In this document: positions 52,112-59,868 of the stretch, piece after piece
How positions within the stretch are numbered: the stretch's first letter is position 1
Layout: the number at the start of each line of letters is the position of its first letter
Origin: Aquitalea aquatilis
GTDB lineage: Bacteria > Pseudomonadota > Gammaproteobacteria > Burkholderiales > Chromobacteriaceae
Assembly: GCF_005155025.1 (NCBI RefSeq)
Contig: NZ_CP039731.1
Span: 1,550,001 to 1,614,000 of the forward strand
DNA length: 64,000 nt
Direction: 5' to 3'
Program-made: the position numbers and the translations under genes
The notes under the pieces: generated by a model
The model's database searches: none
What the model saw: the letters and a program-made list of their open reading frames with translations, nothing else
Told to the model about the DNA's origin: nothing

Positions 52112-53050
52112 ATGACTCCAAAACAAAAAGCCACCCTGCAGCGTCTGGGCCCCTTTATCGCCCTGGTGCTGGTGTCGGTGGGACTGGCCGTGCTCAGCCC
52201 GGATTTCCTCACCGTGGCCAATCTATTGAACGTGATGCGTCAGGTATCGATCAATGCGCTGATTGCCTTCGGCATGACGCTGGTGATCCTGCTGGGCGGC
52301 ATCGACCTGTCGGTCGGTTCCATTCTCGCCCTGTCCTCAGTCGCCATCGCCACGCTGATCCAGGCGGGCGTCAACCCGATGCTGGCTACCCTGTTGGGTG
52401 TAATCGGTGGCGGGCTGATGGGCCTGTTCAACGGGCTGGTGATCAGCAAGGGCAAGGTGGCCCCGTTCATCGCCACCCTGGCATCGATGACCATTCTGCG
52501 TGGCCTCGCGCTGGTGGTGTCCGGTGGTAGCCCGATTACCGGTTTCAACAGCGATCTGTTCTCCATGCTGGGCGGCGGCTATGTCGCCGGCCTGCTGCCG
52601 ATTCCGGTGCTGTGGATGCTGATCATGTTCGGCCTGTTTGCCTTCCTGCTGAAGAAAACCGTGTTTGGCCGGCATGTGTACGCCACCGGTGGCAATGAAG
52701 AAGCCGCCCGCCTGTCTGGCGTGAAGGTGGACCAGATCAAGCTGTGGGTCTACACCCTGTCCGGTGCCATGTCGGCCATGGCCGGCGTGGTGCTGACCTC
52801 GCGGCTGAATTCGGCCCAGCCTACTGCCGGCAGCGGCTACGAGCTGGATGCCATCGCTGCCGTGGTATTGGGCGGCACCAGCCTCACCGGTGGCCGCGGC
52901 TGGATCTTCGGCACGCTGATGGGCGCGTTGCTGATCGGCGTGCTGAACAATGGTCTTAATCTGCTGGGGGTATCGTCCTTCTATCAGCAGGTGATCAAGG
53001 GCGTGGTCATTCTGCTGGCGGTGCTGATCGACCGCAGCGGCAAGAAGTAA
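52112..53050 (+). CDS. rbsC: Ribose ABC transporter, permease
   Basis: RbsC is the membrane permease, 312 residues with about eight to ten hydrophobic helices; GGIDLSVGSILALSS is the BPD_transp_2 hallmark that contacts RbsA. It lies 21 bases after rbsA with AAGGAA upstream of the ATG. A hairpin separates it from rbsB. Confidence 0.95.
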   Translation: MTPKQKATLQRLGPFIALVLVSVGLAVLSPDFLTVANLLNVMRQVSINALIAFGMTLVILLGGIDLSVGSILALSSVAIATLIQAGVNPMLATLLGVIGGGLMGLFNGLVISKGKVAPFIATLASMTILRGLALVVSGGSPITGFNSDLFSMLGGGYVAGLLPIPVLWMLIMFGLFAFLLKKTVFGRHVYATGGNEEAARLSGVKVDQIKLWVYTLSGAMSAMAGVVLTSRLNSAQPTAGSGYELDAIAAVVLGGTSLTGGRGWIFGTLMGALLIGVLNNGLNLLGVSSFYQQVIKGVVILLAVLIDRSGKK

Positions 53051-53072
53051 GTACTGGTTTTCGCATCAACAA

Positions 53073-53091
53073 TGGCCCTGTGCCAGGGCCA
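53073..53091 (+). other. rbsC-rbsB intercistronic hairpin
   Basis: TGGCCCTG-TGC-CAGGGCCA is a perfect 8-pair stem with a three-base loop and no T-tract, 22 bases after rbsC and 38 before rbsB. It could protect or cleave the mRNA so that rbsB, needed in excess, accumulates separately. Confidence 0.65.
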
Positions 53092-53129
53092 GTCAACGCA
53101 AGCTAAATCATTAATCAGGGAGACTCACC

Positions 53130-54074
53130 ATGAATCGCATTCTTCACCCGCTGCTGGCCAGTCTGCTGGTATTCGGCATTGCCGCCTGTTCCAAGCAAGG
53201 CCCGGACAGTGCCGCACCGGCTGCCGCCAGCGCCCCCGCTGCTGCTGCCGCTGATGGCCAGGTGACCGTAGGCCTGGCGGTATCCACCCTCAACAATCCT
53301 TTCTTTGTTTCGCTGCGCAAGGGTGCAGAAGACGAAGCACAGAAGGATGGCATCAAGCTGATTACCGTGGATGCGCAGGACGACCCGGCCAAGCAGCAGG
53401 CCAGTGTGGAAGACCTGATCCAGAAGAAGGTCAGCGTCATCCTGATCAACCCGACCGACTCCGCCGCCGTGGCCAATGTGGTGAAGGAAGCTACTGGCAA
53501 GGGTATCAAGGTGGTATCGCTGGACCGTAGCGTGAACGGTGCCGAAGTCAGCGCCCACATTGCCTCGGACAACGTGGCTGGCGGCAAGATGGCTGGCGAG
53601 TTCCTGCTGCAAAAGCTGGGTGGCAAGGGCCGTATCGTCGAGCTGGAAGGCATTGCCGGTTCGTCTGCCGCCCGTGAGCGCGGCGAAGGCTTCCACAAGG
53701 TGGTGGATGGCAAGGCCGACGTGAAACTGCTGGCCAAGCAGCCGGCTGATTTTGACCGTGCCAAGGGCCTGTCGGTGATGGAAAACATCATCCAGGGCAA
53801 CAAGGACATCCAGGGTGTGTTTGCCCACAACGACGAAATGGCACTGGGCGCGCTCAAGGCCATTCAGGCGGCGGGTCTGAAAAACGTGGTGGTGGTGGGC
53901 TTTGATGCCACGGCCGATGCCGTTGCCGCAGTGAAAGCCGGCACGCTGGCCGCCACCGTGCAGCAGCAGCCCGAGCTGATCGGCCAGTATGGCATCCAGA
54001 CGGCCAAGAAGCTGGCTGCCGGCCAGAGCGTGGACAAGTTCATCCCGGTGCCGCTGAATCTGATCAAGCAGTAA
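53130..54074 (+). CDS. rbsB: Ribose-binding protein, lipoprotein-type
   Basis: The solute-binding component of the ribose importer, 314 residues, type I periplasmic-binding fold (VGLAVSTLNNPFFVSLRKGA, VVSLDRSVNGAEV, VVVVGFDATADAV). The N-terminus MNRILHPLLASLLVFGIAAC ends in a lipobox (IAAC) and is followed by a Ser/Pro/Ala-rich linker of about 20 residues. It is therefore predicted to be lipid-anchored, unlike the soluble E. coli RbsB. Asp/Glu at the +2 position is absent (Ser), which would favour outer-membrane sorting by Lol. A short imperfect inverted repeat (CCAGC...GCTGG around GCCGGAG...CTCCGGC) follows at 54076-54115. Confidence 0.92.
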   Translation: MNRILHPLLASLLVFGIAACSKQGPDSAAPAAASAPAAAAADGQVTVGLAVSTLNNPFFVSLRKGAEDEAQKDGIKLITVDAQDDPAKQQASVEDLIQKKVSVILINPTDSAAVANVVKEATGKGIKVVSLDRSVNGAEVSAHIASDNVAGGKMAGEFLLQKLGGKGRIVELEGIAGSSAARERGEGFHKVVDGKADVKLLAKQPADFDRAKGLSVMENIIQGNKDIQGVFAHNDEMALGALKAIQAAGLKNVVVVGFDATADAVAAVKAGTLAATVQQQPELIGQYGIQTAKKLAAGQSVDKFIPVPLNLIKQ

Positions 54075-54214
54075 ACCAGCCCTCTGCCGGAGCGGGGCTG
54101 CCTCACTCCGGCTGGCTTGTAATACAATTGCTACATCGCGCATAACCCCCGCTGCTGTCATGGTTGCCGGGGGTTGTTGCCATCTGTGATCAATTCCTGA
54201 CAGGAAAGCCCGCC

Positions 54215-55219
54215 GTGACTGCCTACAAGCGTCTCACCATCGATGATATTGCCAGTCTCGCCGGCGTCTCGCGCACCACGGCCAGCATGGTGCTGAACGG
54301 CCATGCCGAACGCTACCGTATTGCACCGGCCACGGTGGAGCGAGTGGAAAAAGTGGCGCGCGAGCATCACTTCAACCCGTCGCAGTCGGCGCGCTCCCTG
54401 CGCAGCAAGCGCAGCAACAGCATTGGGCTGGTGATTCCCGATCTGACCAACTCGGCCCATGCCGCGCTGGCCCAGGCCATGGAAAACCTGTGCCGCGCCC
54501 GCGATTACCAACTGGTGCTGGTCACCAGCGATGAGGACCCGGCACGAGAGGCCGAAGGCATGGCGCATCTGGTGGCGCGCCAGGTAGACGGCATGGCGGT
54601 GGTGCCCTGTAGCAGCGATGCTGCCCGCTATCAGCCGTGGACCACCCGGCTGCCGCTGGTGTTTGTCGACCGGCGCATTGACGGCAGTGGCATACCTTCC
54701 GTGGTGACCGATGCCACCGATACCGTGGCACGGCTGATCGGCAGCAAGCTCGCGCAGGACGTGCGCGAGGTGGTGTATTTCGGCGGCCAGCCCACGCTGT
54801 CGCCCAGCCGCGACCGTCTGGCCGGCTATCGTCAGGCCTTGCAGTCGCACGGGCTGGCCGAGCAGGCGCACTGGGTGCAGGAGCGCGATTTCCAGCGCGC
54901 CTCCGGTTTTGACATGATGCAGCAGTGGCATGCCCGCGAAGGGCGCTATCCGCAGGCGCTGTTTACCGCCTCCATCACCTTGCTGGAAGGGGTGCTGTCC
55001 TTCATGAGCCAGACCCACCGTCTGCGCGAAGCGCCATCCTGTCTGATGACCTTCGACGATCATCCGTTGCTGGACTGCCTGCCGATTCCGGTGGATGCCA
55101 TCGTGCAGGATGGCCAGGCCATGGCGGATCAATGCCTGCAACAGATCTTTTCCCTGTTGCAAGGCCAGCCACCGGCCAAGGCCGATGTGGCGATTCCCGC
55201 CAGAATCACCAGCCGTTAA
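54215..55219 (+). CDS. rbsR: LacI-family transcriptional regulator (Cra/FruR-like), probable ribose regulator
   Basis: A 334-residue regulator with an N-terminal LacI HTH (RLTIDDIASLAGVSRTTASM, hinge around 45-65) and a periplasmic-binding-fold effector domain. The start is GTG 54215, with AGGAAA nine bases upstream; a TTG farther upstream is less likely. The HTH and IGLVIPDLTNSAHAALAQ segment resemble Cra/FruR more than E. coli RbsR. By position, directly downstream of rbsB on the same strand, it likely controls the ribose operon. The symbol is assigned from context. Confidence 0.75.
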   Translation: MTAYKRLTIDDIASLAGVSRTTASMVLNGHAERYRIAPATVERVEKVAREHHFNPSQSARSLRSKRSNSIGLVIPDLTNSAHAALAQAMENLCRARDYQLVLVTSDEDPAREAEGMAHLVARQVDGMAVVPCSSDAARYQPWTTRLPLVFVDRRIDGSGIPSVVTDATDTVARLIGSKLAQDVREVVYFGGQPTLSPSRDRLAGYRQALQSHGLAEQAHWVQERDFQRASGFDMMQQWHAREGRYPQALFTASITLLEGVLSFMSQTHRLREAPSCLMTFDDHPLLDCLPIPVDAIVQDGQAMADQCLQQIFSLLQGQPPAKADVAIPARITSR

Positions 55220-55353
55220 GTCACGCCGCCCCGGCCATTTCATGGTCTGCGACGGGCGTATGCCATGAACATCTATTTTTCAGAGCGATGAGTGACGCTC
55301 TGCCCACGACATGCTAATGTCGGGCGGCTGTCATCTATCTGCAAGGACGTTCC

Positions 55354-58290
55354 GTGTCTGCTCGATTTCCCGCCATGTTGCGGCTGGCTGTGGTCTATGC
55401 CCTGATCGGCGTTCCTTCCCTGTACAGTGCCATTCCGCCGGGCTATACCGCACCGGTGTTTCCGGCTGCCGGCATCGCCATGATGTCCTTGCTGCTGTGG
55501 GGCCGCGCGCTGTGGCCGGGTGTGCTGCTGGGTTCGCTGCTGGTGCAGCTGGTGGCCAGCGGGCAAGCCGGCGTGCATGGCTGGGCATATCTTGCGCTGC
55601 TGGTGGTGCCGCTGGCAGCCACCGTGCAGGCGCTTGGCTCCTGCTGGCTGATCCAGCGCTGGATAGGCTGGCCCAATCCGCTGGATCGCGCAGACAGCGT
55701 GATCCGGCTGATGTTGTTCATCATTCCGCTGTCCTGTCTGCTGAGTAGCGGCATCAGCGTGCCGGCCTTGGCTGCGCTGGGTGTGCTGCCGGCCAGCGAT
55801 CTGCTGTTCAATGTCTGGAACTGGTGGCTGGGCGATACCTTTGGCTGTCTCATCATGCTGCCACTGATGCTGGCGTGGTTTGGCCGCCCGCGCAGCGAAT
55901 GGCGCGCCCGCAGCCCTGCCTTGCTGTGGCCGATGCTGCTGACCGCGCTGACCATGGTCGGTTTCAGCGCCCTGATTCATCACTGGGAAGCGCTGCGGGT
56001 GCAAAGCCAGTTCAACCGCGATGCCGGCCAGATCGAGCTGGCGCTGAAAAAGCGCCTGGACATGCAGCTGGATGGCATGCTGGCCCTGCAACAATTGCAG
56101 ACCCGCTCCCCGGGCGATTCCGCCAGCCAGTGGCGCGAAGTGACGGCATCCTGGCTGGCGCGTCTGCCGGGTACGCAAAGCCTGGGCTGGTGCCCGCTGG
56201 TGAGCGATGCCGAGCGTGTAGCATTCGAAGGCCACGCGCTGGCAGGCTCTTCCATTCTGGCACGTGATGCCGCCGGTCATGTCGCGCCGTCGCCGCAGCG
56301 TCCTTCCTATTTGCCGGTCCGCTATATCGAACCCTTGGCCAGCAACAAGCGTGCGCTGGGGCTGGACATCCTGTCCTCGCCCGAGCTGGCCACTACCATC
56401 CGGCACAGCTTGCAAAGTGGCCAGCCGATGGCCAGTCCGGCCATCCGGCTGGTGCAGGAAGCGCAGAAGCAAAAGGGCGTGGCGCTGTATCAGGCGGTAT
56501 ACGCCCCGACGGACGATAGCCAGCATCAGGTGCTGCGCGGGGTGATTTCCAGCCTGTTTCGCATGGATGACATTGTCAGCAGCACGCTGCAGCATGGCGT
56601 GCGTCACGATATCGAAGTGTGCTTGATTGATCGCGACGGCGCGCCCGGTTTCCACCGCCTGTCCGGCCCGGCCAATTGCGGCAAGGAGGGCTGGTTCGGT
56701 CAGCGGCCGCATTTGCTCAGCCAGTTTTCCTTTGCCGGGCGCAACTGGGCATTGCGCCTGCGTGCCAGCGAGGATTATCTGGCCGGGCTGCGCAGCTGGC
56801 TGGAGTGGATCACCTTTGTGGTGGGGCTGGCCATGACCGGCCTGTTTGGCGGTTTTCTGCTGATTGTCACCGGCTATACCCGACGCATGGAAGGCGAGGT
56901 GCAGCAGCGCACTGCCGAGCTGGCCGATATCAACCAGCAGCTGCAAACCCAGCTGGATGCCACCCGCAAGGCCGAGGCCAATGTGACTTACCTGGCCTTG
57001 CACGACAGCCTGACCAGCCTGCCCAACCGTGCCTGCTGGCTGACCATGGCACGCCATGCCATGGCCGAAGAGGACAAACGTCAGCTGGCGGTGCTGTTTC
57101 TGGACATGGATGAATTCAAGACGGTCAACGACAGCCTGGGCCATCCGGTCGGCGACCAACTGCTGGTGGGCATTTCACGCCGTCTGCAGCAGCCGCTGCC
57201 GCCGGATGCCATGCTGGCCCGCTTGGGTGGCGACGAGTTTGTCATCTTGCTGCCTTATCAGCAGCAGGCAGAGCTGGATGCGCTGGGCGAGCAATTGCTG
57301 GCCCTGTTCGACCCGGCGGTGGTGGTGGAGCAGCACGAGTTGCGCTGCACGGTCAGCATTGGGGTGGCACTGTTCCCGCAGGACGGGCAAGACCCGGACA
57401 CCCTGCTGCGCCATGCCGACATGGCCATGTATGCGGCAAAGGAAGCCGGCCGTGACACCCTGCGTTACTACACCCCGGACATGAATACCCAGGCCATGGA
57501 GCGCCTGACGCTGGAGCGCGACCTGCGCCGTGCCCTGCAGGACGACCCGGCCCAGCTGGTGCTGTATTACCAGCCGCAGCTGGATGCCGACAGCGGCCGC
57601 TGCATTGGTTGCGAGGCGCTGGTGCGCTGGCGTCATCCCTTGCGTGGGCTGATGTTGCCCGGTGAGTTCATCAGCCTGGCCGAGCGCAGCGGGCTGATTG
57701 TTGAACTGGGGCGCTGGGTGCTGGCCGAGGCTTGCGCCGAACAGGCGCGCTGGGCTGCGGCCGGCCTGATGCTGCCGGTATCGGTGAATCTGTCGCCGGT
57801 ACAGCTGGAACGCAGCGATCTCACCCCTTATGTGCGCGGGCTGGTGAAACGCTACCAGATCGCCCCCGGCATGCTGGAGCTGGAGCTGACCGAAGGCGCG
57901 CTGATGAGCGAGGATGCACGCCATCTGGAGGTATTCAATGCGCTGATGCAGCTGGGCTGCCGCTTTGCACTGGATGATTTTGGCACCGGCTATTCCTCGC
58001 TGTCGCGGCTCAAGCGCTTCCCCATCAGCCGCTTGAAGATAGACCAGGCTTTTGTCAGCACCTTGCCGGGCAGTGGCGATGACGAAGCGGTGGTGCGTGC
58101 CACGCTGTCGATGGCGCGCGACATGGGCATGGATGTGGTGGCCGAGGGGGTGGAAACCGAGGCCCAGCATCGCTGCCTGCAGGCCATGGGTTGCGCGCAG
58201 ATGCAGGGCTACCACTTTGCCCGCCCGATGCCGGCTGCCGAGCTGTTCCGTTTTGTGGCCCGGCTGCCGCAGGCGCAGGATTCGCGCTGA
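55354..58290 (+). CDS. MASE1-CHASE-GGDEF-EAL cyclic-di-GMP signalling protein
   Basis: A 978-residue inner-membrane protein, GTG start with AAGGA upstream. Residues about 1-205 form a multi-helix MASE1-type sensor (PPGYTAPVFPAAGIAMMSLL), then a periplasmic CHASE domain (about 215-470), a TM helix near 484-505, and a coiled linker. The GGDEF domain has the intact motif RLGGDEF (about residue 625) but no RxxD inhibitory site before it. The EAL domain has EALVRW (about 755), ELTEG, DDFGTGYSSL (about 874), LKID and AEGVET, so both synthase and phosphodiesterase motifs look intact. The ligand is unknown. Monocistronic by spacing. Confidence 0.92.
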   Translation: MSARFPAMLRLAVVYALIGVPSLYSAIPPGYTAPVFPAAGIAMMSLLLWGRALWPGVLLGSLLVQLVASGQAGVHGWAYLALLVVPLAATVQALGSCWLIQRWIGWPNPLDRADSVIRLMLFIIPLSCLLSSGISVPALAALGVLPASDLLFNVWNWWLGDTFGCLIMLPLMLAWFGRPRSEWRARSPALLWPMLLTALTMVGFSALIHHWEALRVQSQFNRDAGQIELALKKRLDMQLDGMLALQQLQTRSPGDSASQWREVTASWLARLPGTQSLGWCPLVSDAERVAFEGHALAGSSILARDAAGHVAPSPQRPSYLPVRYIEPLASNKRALGLDILSSPELATTIRHSLQSGQPMASPAIRLVQEAQKQKGVALYQAVYAPTDDSQHQVLRGVISSLFRMDDIVSSTLQHGVRHDIEVCLIDRDGAPGFHRLSGPANCGKEGWFGQRPHLLSQFSFAGRNWALRLRASEDYLAGLRSWLEWITFVVGLAMTGLFGGFLLIVTGYTRRMEGEVQQRTAELADINQQLQTQLDATRKAEANVTYLALHDSLTSLPNRACWLTMARHAMAEEDKRQLAVLFLDMDEFKTVNDSLGHPVGDQLLVGISRRLQQPLPPDAMLARLGGDEFVILLPYQQQAELDALGEQLLALFDPAVVVEQHELRCTVSIGVALFPQDGQDPDTLLRHADMAMYAAKEAGRDTLRYYTPDMNTQAMERLTLERDLRRALQDDPAQLVLYYQPQLDADSGRCIGCEALVRWRHPLRGLMLPGEFISLAERSGLIVELGRWVLAEACAEQARWAAAGLMLPVSVNLSPVQLERSDLTPYVRGLVKRYQIAPGMLELELTEGALMSEDARHLEVFNALMQLGCRFALDDFGTGYSSLSRLKRFPISRLKIDQAFVSTLPGSGDDEAVVRATLSMARDMGMDVVAEGVETEAQHRCLQAMGCAQMQGYHFARPMPAAELFRFVARLPQAQDSR

Positions 58291-58294
58291 TCTT

Positions 58295-58312
58295 GCTTGC
58301 GCCAGCGCAAGC
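58295..58312. other. Inverted repeat after the GGDEF-EAL gene
   Basis: GCTTGCGC-CA-GCGCAAGC is a perfect 8-base inverted repeat five bases after the stop codon, without a T-run. It may be a Rho-assisted 3' end structure. Confidence 0.45.
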
Positions 58313-58398
58313 CGCTGCCGGATGGCGCTGACGCCAGCGTAGCGGCTGTGGCATAACATGCCGGCTCACTATCCTGCCGTCCAAGGGAGAATCTTGCT

Positions 58399-59055
58399 GT
58401 GAAAATTCCATCCACTGTTGCCCTGCAACTGATGCATGGCAGCCATTACGCCACGCTGGCCAGCCATTCCATTCAGCTGCCCGGCTATCCTTATGCCACG
58501 GTATTGCCCTATGTGCTGGATCAGGCGCACCGGCCCCTGTTGCTGATCAGCGCGCTGGCCGAACACACCCGCAATCTGCTGGCCGATGGCCGTTGCAGCT
58601 TGTCCATCGTGGAAGACGGTGTGAGCGATGTGCAGGCTGGTGCCCGGCTGACCCTGGTGGCCGATGCGCAGCGTATCGAGCCTGAACCGGCGCTGCTGCA
58701 ACGTTTTTGTCGTTATCAGCCGGCGGCAGCGGATCTGTTGCAGCTGGATTTCATGTTCTTCCGCCTGCAGCCTTTGCGGCTGCGCTATATCGGCGGCGTC
58801 GGGCGCATGGGCTGGCTGGAAGCGCCCGAGCTGGATGGCTTGCCCTTATTGGCACTGGAAGACGAGGCTGCGCTGTTGCGCCAGGCGGTGGTGGCCGATG
58901 GCATCCAGCTGTTGGGGCTGGATGCGCTGGGGGTCGACTATCGGGTGGGAGAGGCTGCGGGACATCGGCGGCGGCTGTGGCCGGAGGCCATGCCCTCGGG
59001 CGAGGGCTTTGCTGCTGCGGCCTTGCAGGCAGTGGCAGCGCTGGCGGCTGACTAG
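58399..59055 (+). CDS. HugZ-like pyridoxamine-oxidase-fold protein
   Basis: A 218-residue cytoplasmic protein with the FMN-binding split-barrel fold. The segments HYATLASHSIQLPGYPYATV, ISALAEHTRNLLADGRCSLS and RIGGVGRMGWLE-like (YIGGVGRMGWLEAPEL) resemble HugZ-family putative heme oxygenases; the C-terminal tail (GLDALGVDYRVGEAAGHRRR) fits the CREG/DUF2470-like extension. GTG start with AAGGGAGA nine bases upstream. No heme-uptake gene is adjacent, so whether it degrades heme or has another flavin-linked role is open. Confidence 0.75.
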   Translation: MKIPSTVALQLMHGSHYATLASHSIQLPGYPYATVLPYVLDQAHRPLLLISALAEHTRNLLADGRCSLSIVEDGVSDVQAGARLTLVADAQRIEPEPALLQRFCRYQPAAADLLQLDFMFFRLQPLRLRYIGGVGRMGWLEAPELDGLPLLALEDEAALLRQAVVADGIQLLGLDALGVDYRVGEAAGHRRRLWPEAMPSGEGFAAAALQAVAALAAD

Positions 59056-59082
59056 CCACAGGCTGGCTGCCAGTTCTTGGGC

Positions 59083-59784
59083 CTAGAAGGACTCCATCGG
59101 CAGCAGGTAGCGCCATTGCCCGGCAGGCAGCTCGCCAATGCCCAGTTTGCCAATACGGATGCAGCGCAGGGCCAGCGGCTGCAAGCCCAGGCCCTGGCAG
59201 ATGGCGGCCAGTTGGCCGGCCTGTACTGCCGTCAGCACCAGTCGCAGCTGGCGGTCGCTCTGGCGGCTCACTTTCAGGCCACGCGGCGCTTTACCCGGTA
59301 GCTTCAGCTGTTGCAGAGCTTGTTTCAGGTCTTCTGCGCTGGGTGCTGCTTCCAGTTGAATCAGGTATTCCTGCTCGGCATCGGCCAGCTTGCGCGCCAG
59401 CTTCTTGTCCAGTGTCAGGGCCACCAGGCCATGGCAGCCCGGCTCCAGCGCGCCGGCCTGTTGCAGCGGCTTCAGGTGGCGCGGATTGAAGACCACCTCG
59501 CTGCCATCGCGCAGAGAGTGATTGTCCGGGGTAATCAGCGCGGCTAGCGGCAAGGGCTCGGCAGCGGCACGATGTAGCAGCAGGCTGATGCTCAGTTCGC
59601 CCAGCGTCATGCGCGGCTTGTCCAGCTCGATGCGCTGTTCCGGCCGCACGCGGCTGCCCAGTTGTTGCACCAGTTGGCCATCCACTCTGACCCGCCCCTG
59701 TTCGATGAAGGCATCGGCTTCGCGGCGCGAGCACAGCCCCAGCTCCACCATGCGTTTGGACAAACGCAGTTCCTGTTCACTCAT
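59083..59784 (-). CDS. RsuA/RluF-family pseudouridine synthase homologue, catalytically degenerate
   Basis: A 233-residue protein. The N-terminal S4 RNA-binding domain is good (LSKRMVELGLCSRREADAF, GRVRVDGQLV). In the catalytic domain the family motif RLDxxTxGL is replaced by ALEPGCHGL (112-120), putting Glu114 where the catalytic Asp should be and losing the Arg; the later RQIRRM motif is also replaced (VQAGQLAAICQ). The EYLIQLE strand and overall order are retained. It is therefore probably an RNA-binding pseudoenzyme. There is no frameshift, so it seems maintained. Confidence 0.75.
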   Translation of the reverse strand: MSEQELRLSKRMVELGLCSRREADAFIEQGRVRVDGQLVQQLGSRVRPEQRIELDKPRMTLGELSISLLLHRAAAEPLPLAALITPDNHSLRDGSEVVFNPRHLKPLQQAGALEPGCHGLVALTLDKKLARKLADAEQEYLIQLEAAPSAEDLKQALQQLKLPGKAPRGLKVSRQSDRQLRLVLTAVQAGQLAAICQGLGLQPLALRCIRIGKLGIGELPAGQWRYLLPMESF

Positions 59785-59868
59785 TGCGGTACTCCAGTGG
59801 GATCGACGCAGGGTCGGGGTCGGCGATTATCCGCCTGCGCCCGGGTGCTGGCAATCGTGCCGCCAGAC

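Noticed and set aside
55273-57159. 628-codon minus-strand frame opposite the GGDEF-EAL gene
   Set aside because: Antisense shadow; His/Gln/Arg-rich composition typical of reversed GC-rich coding DNA and no family match.
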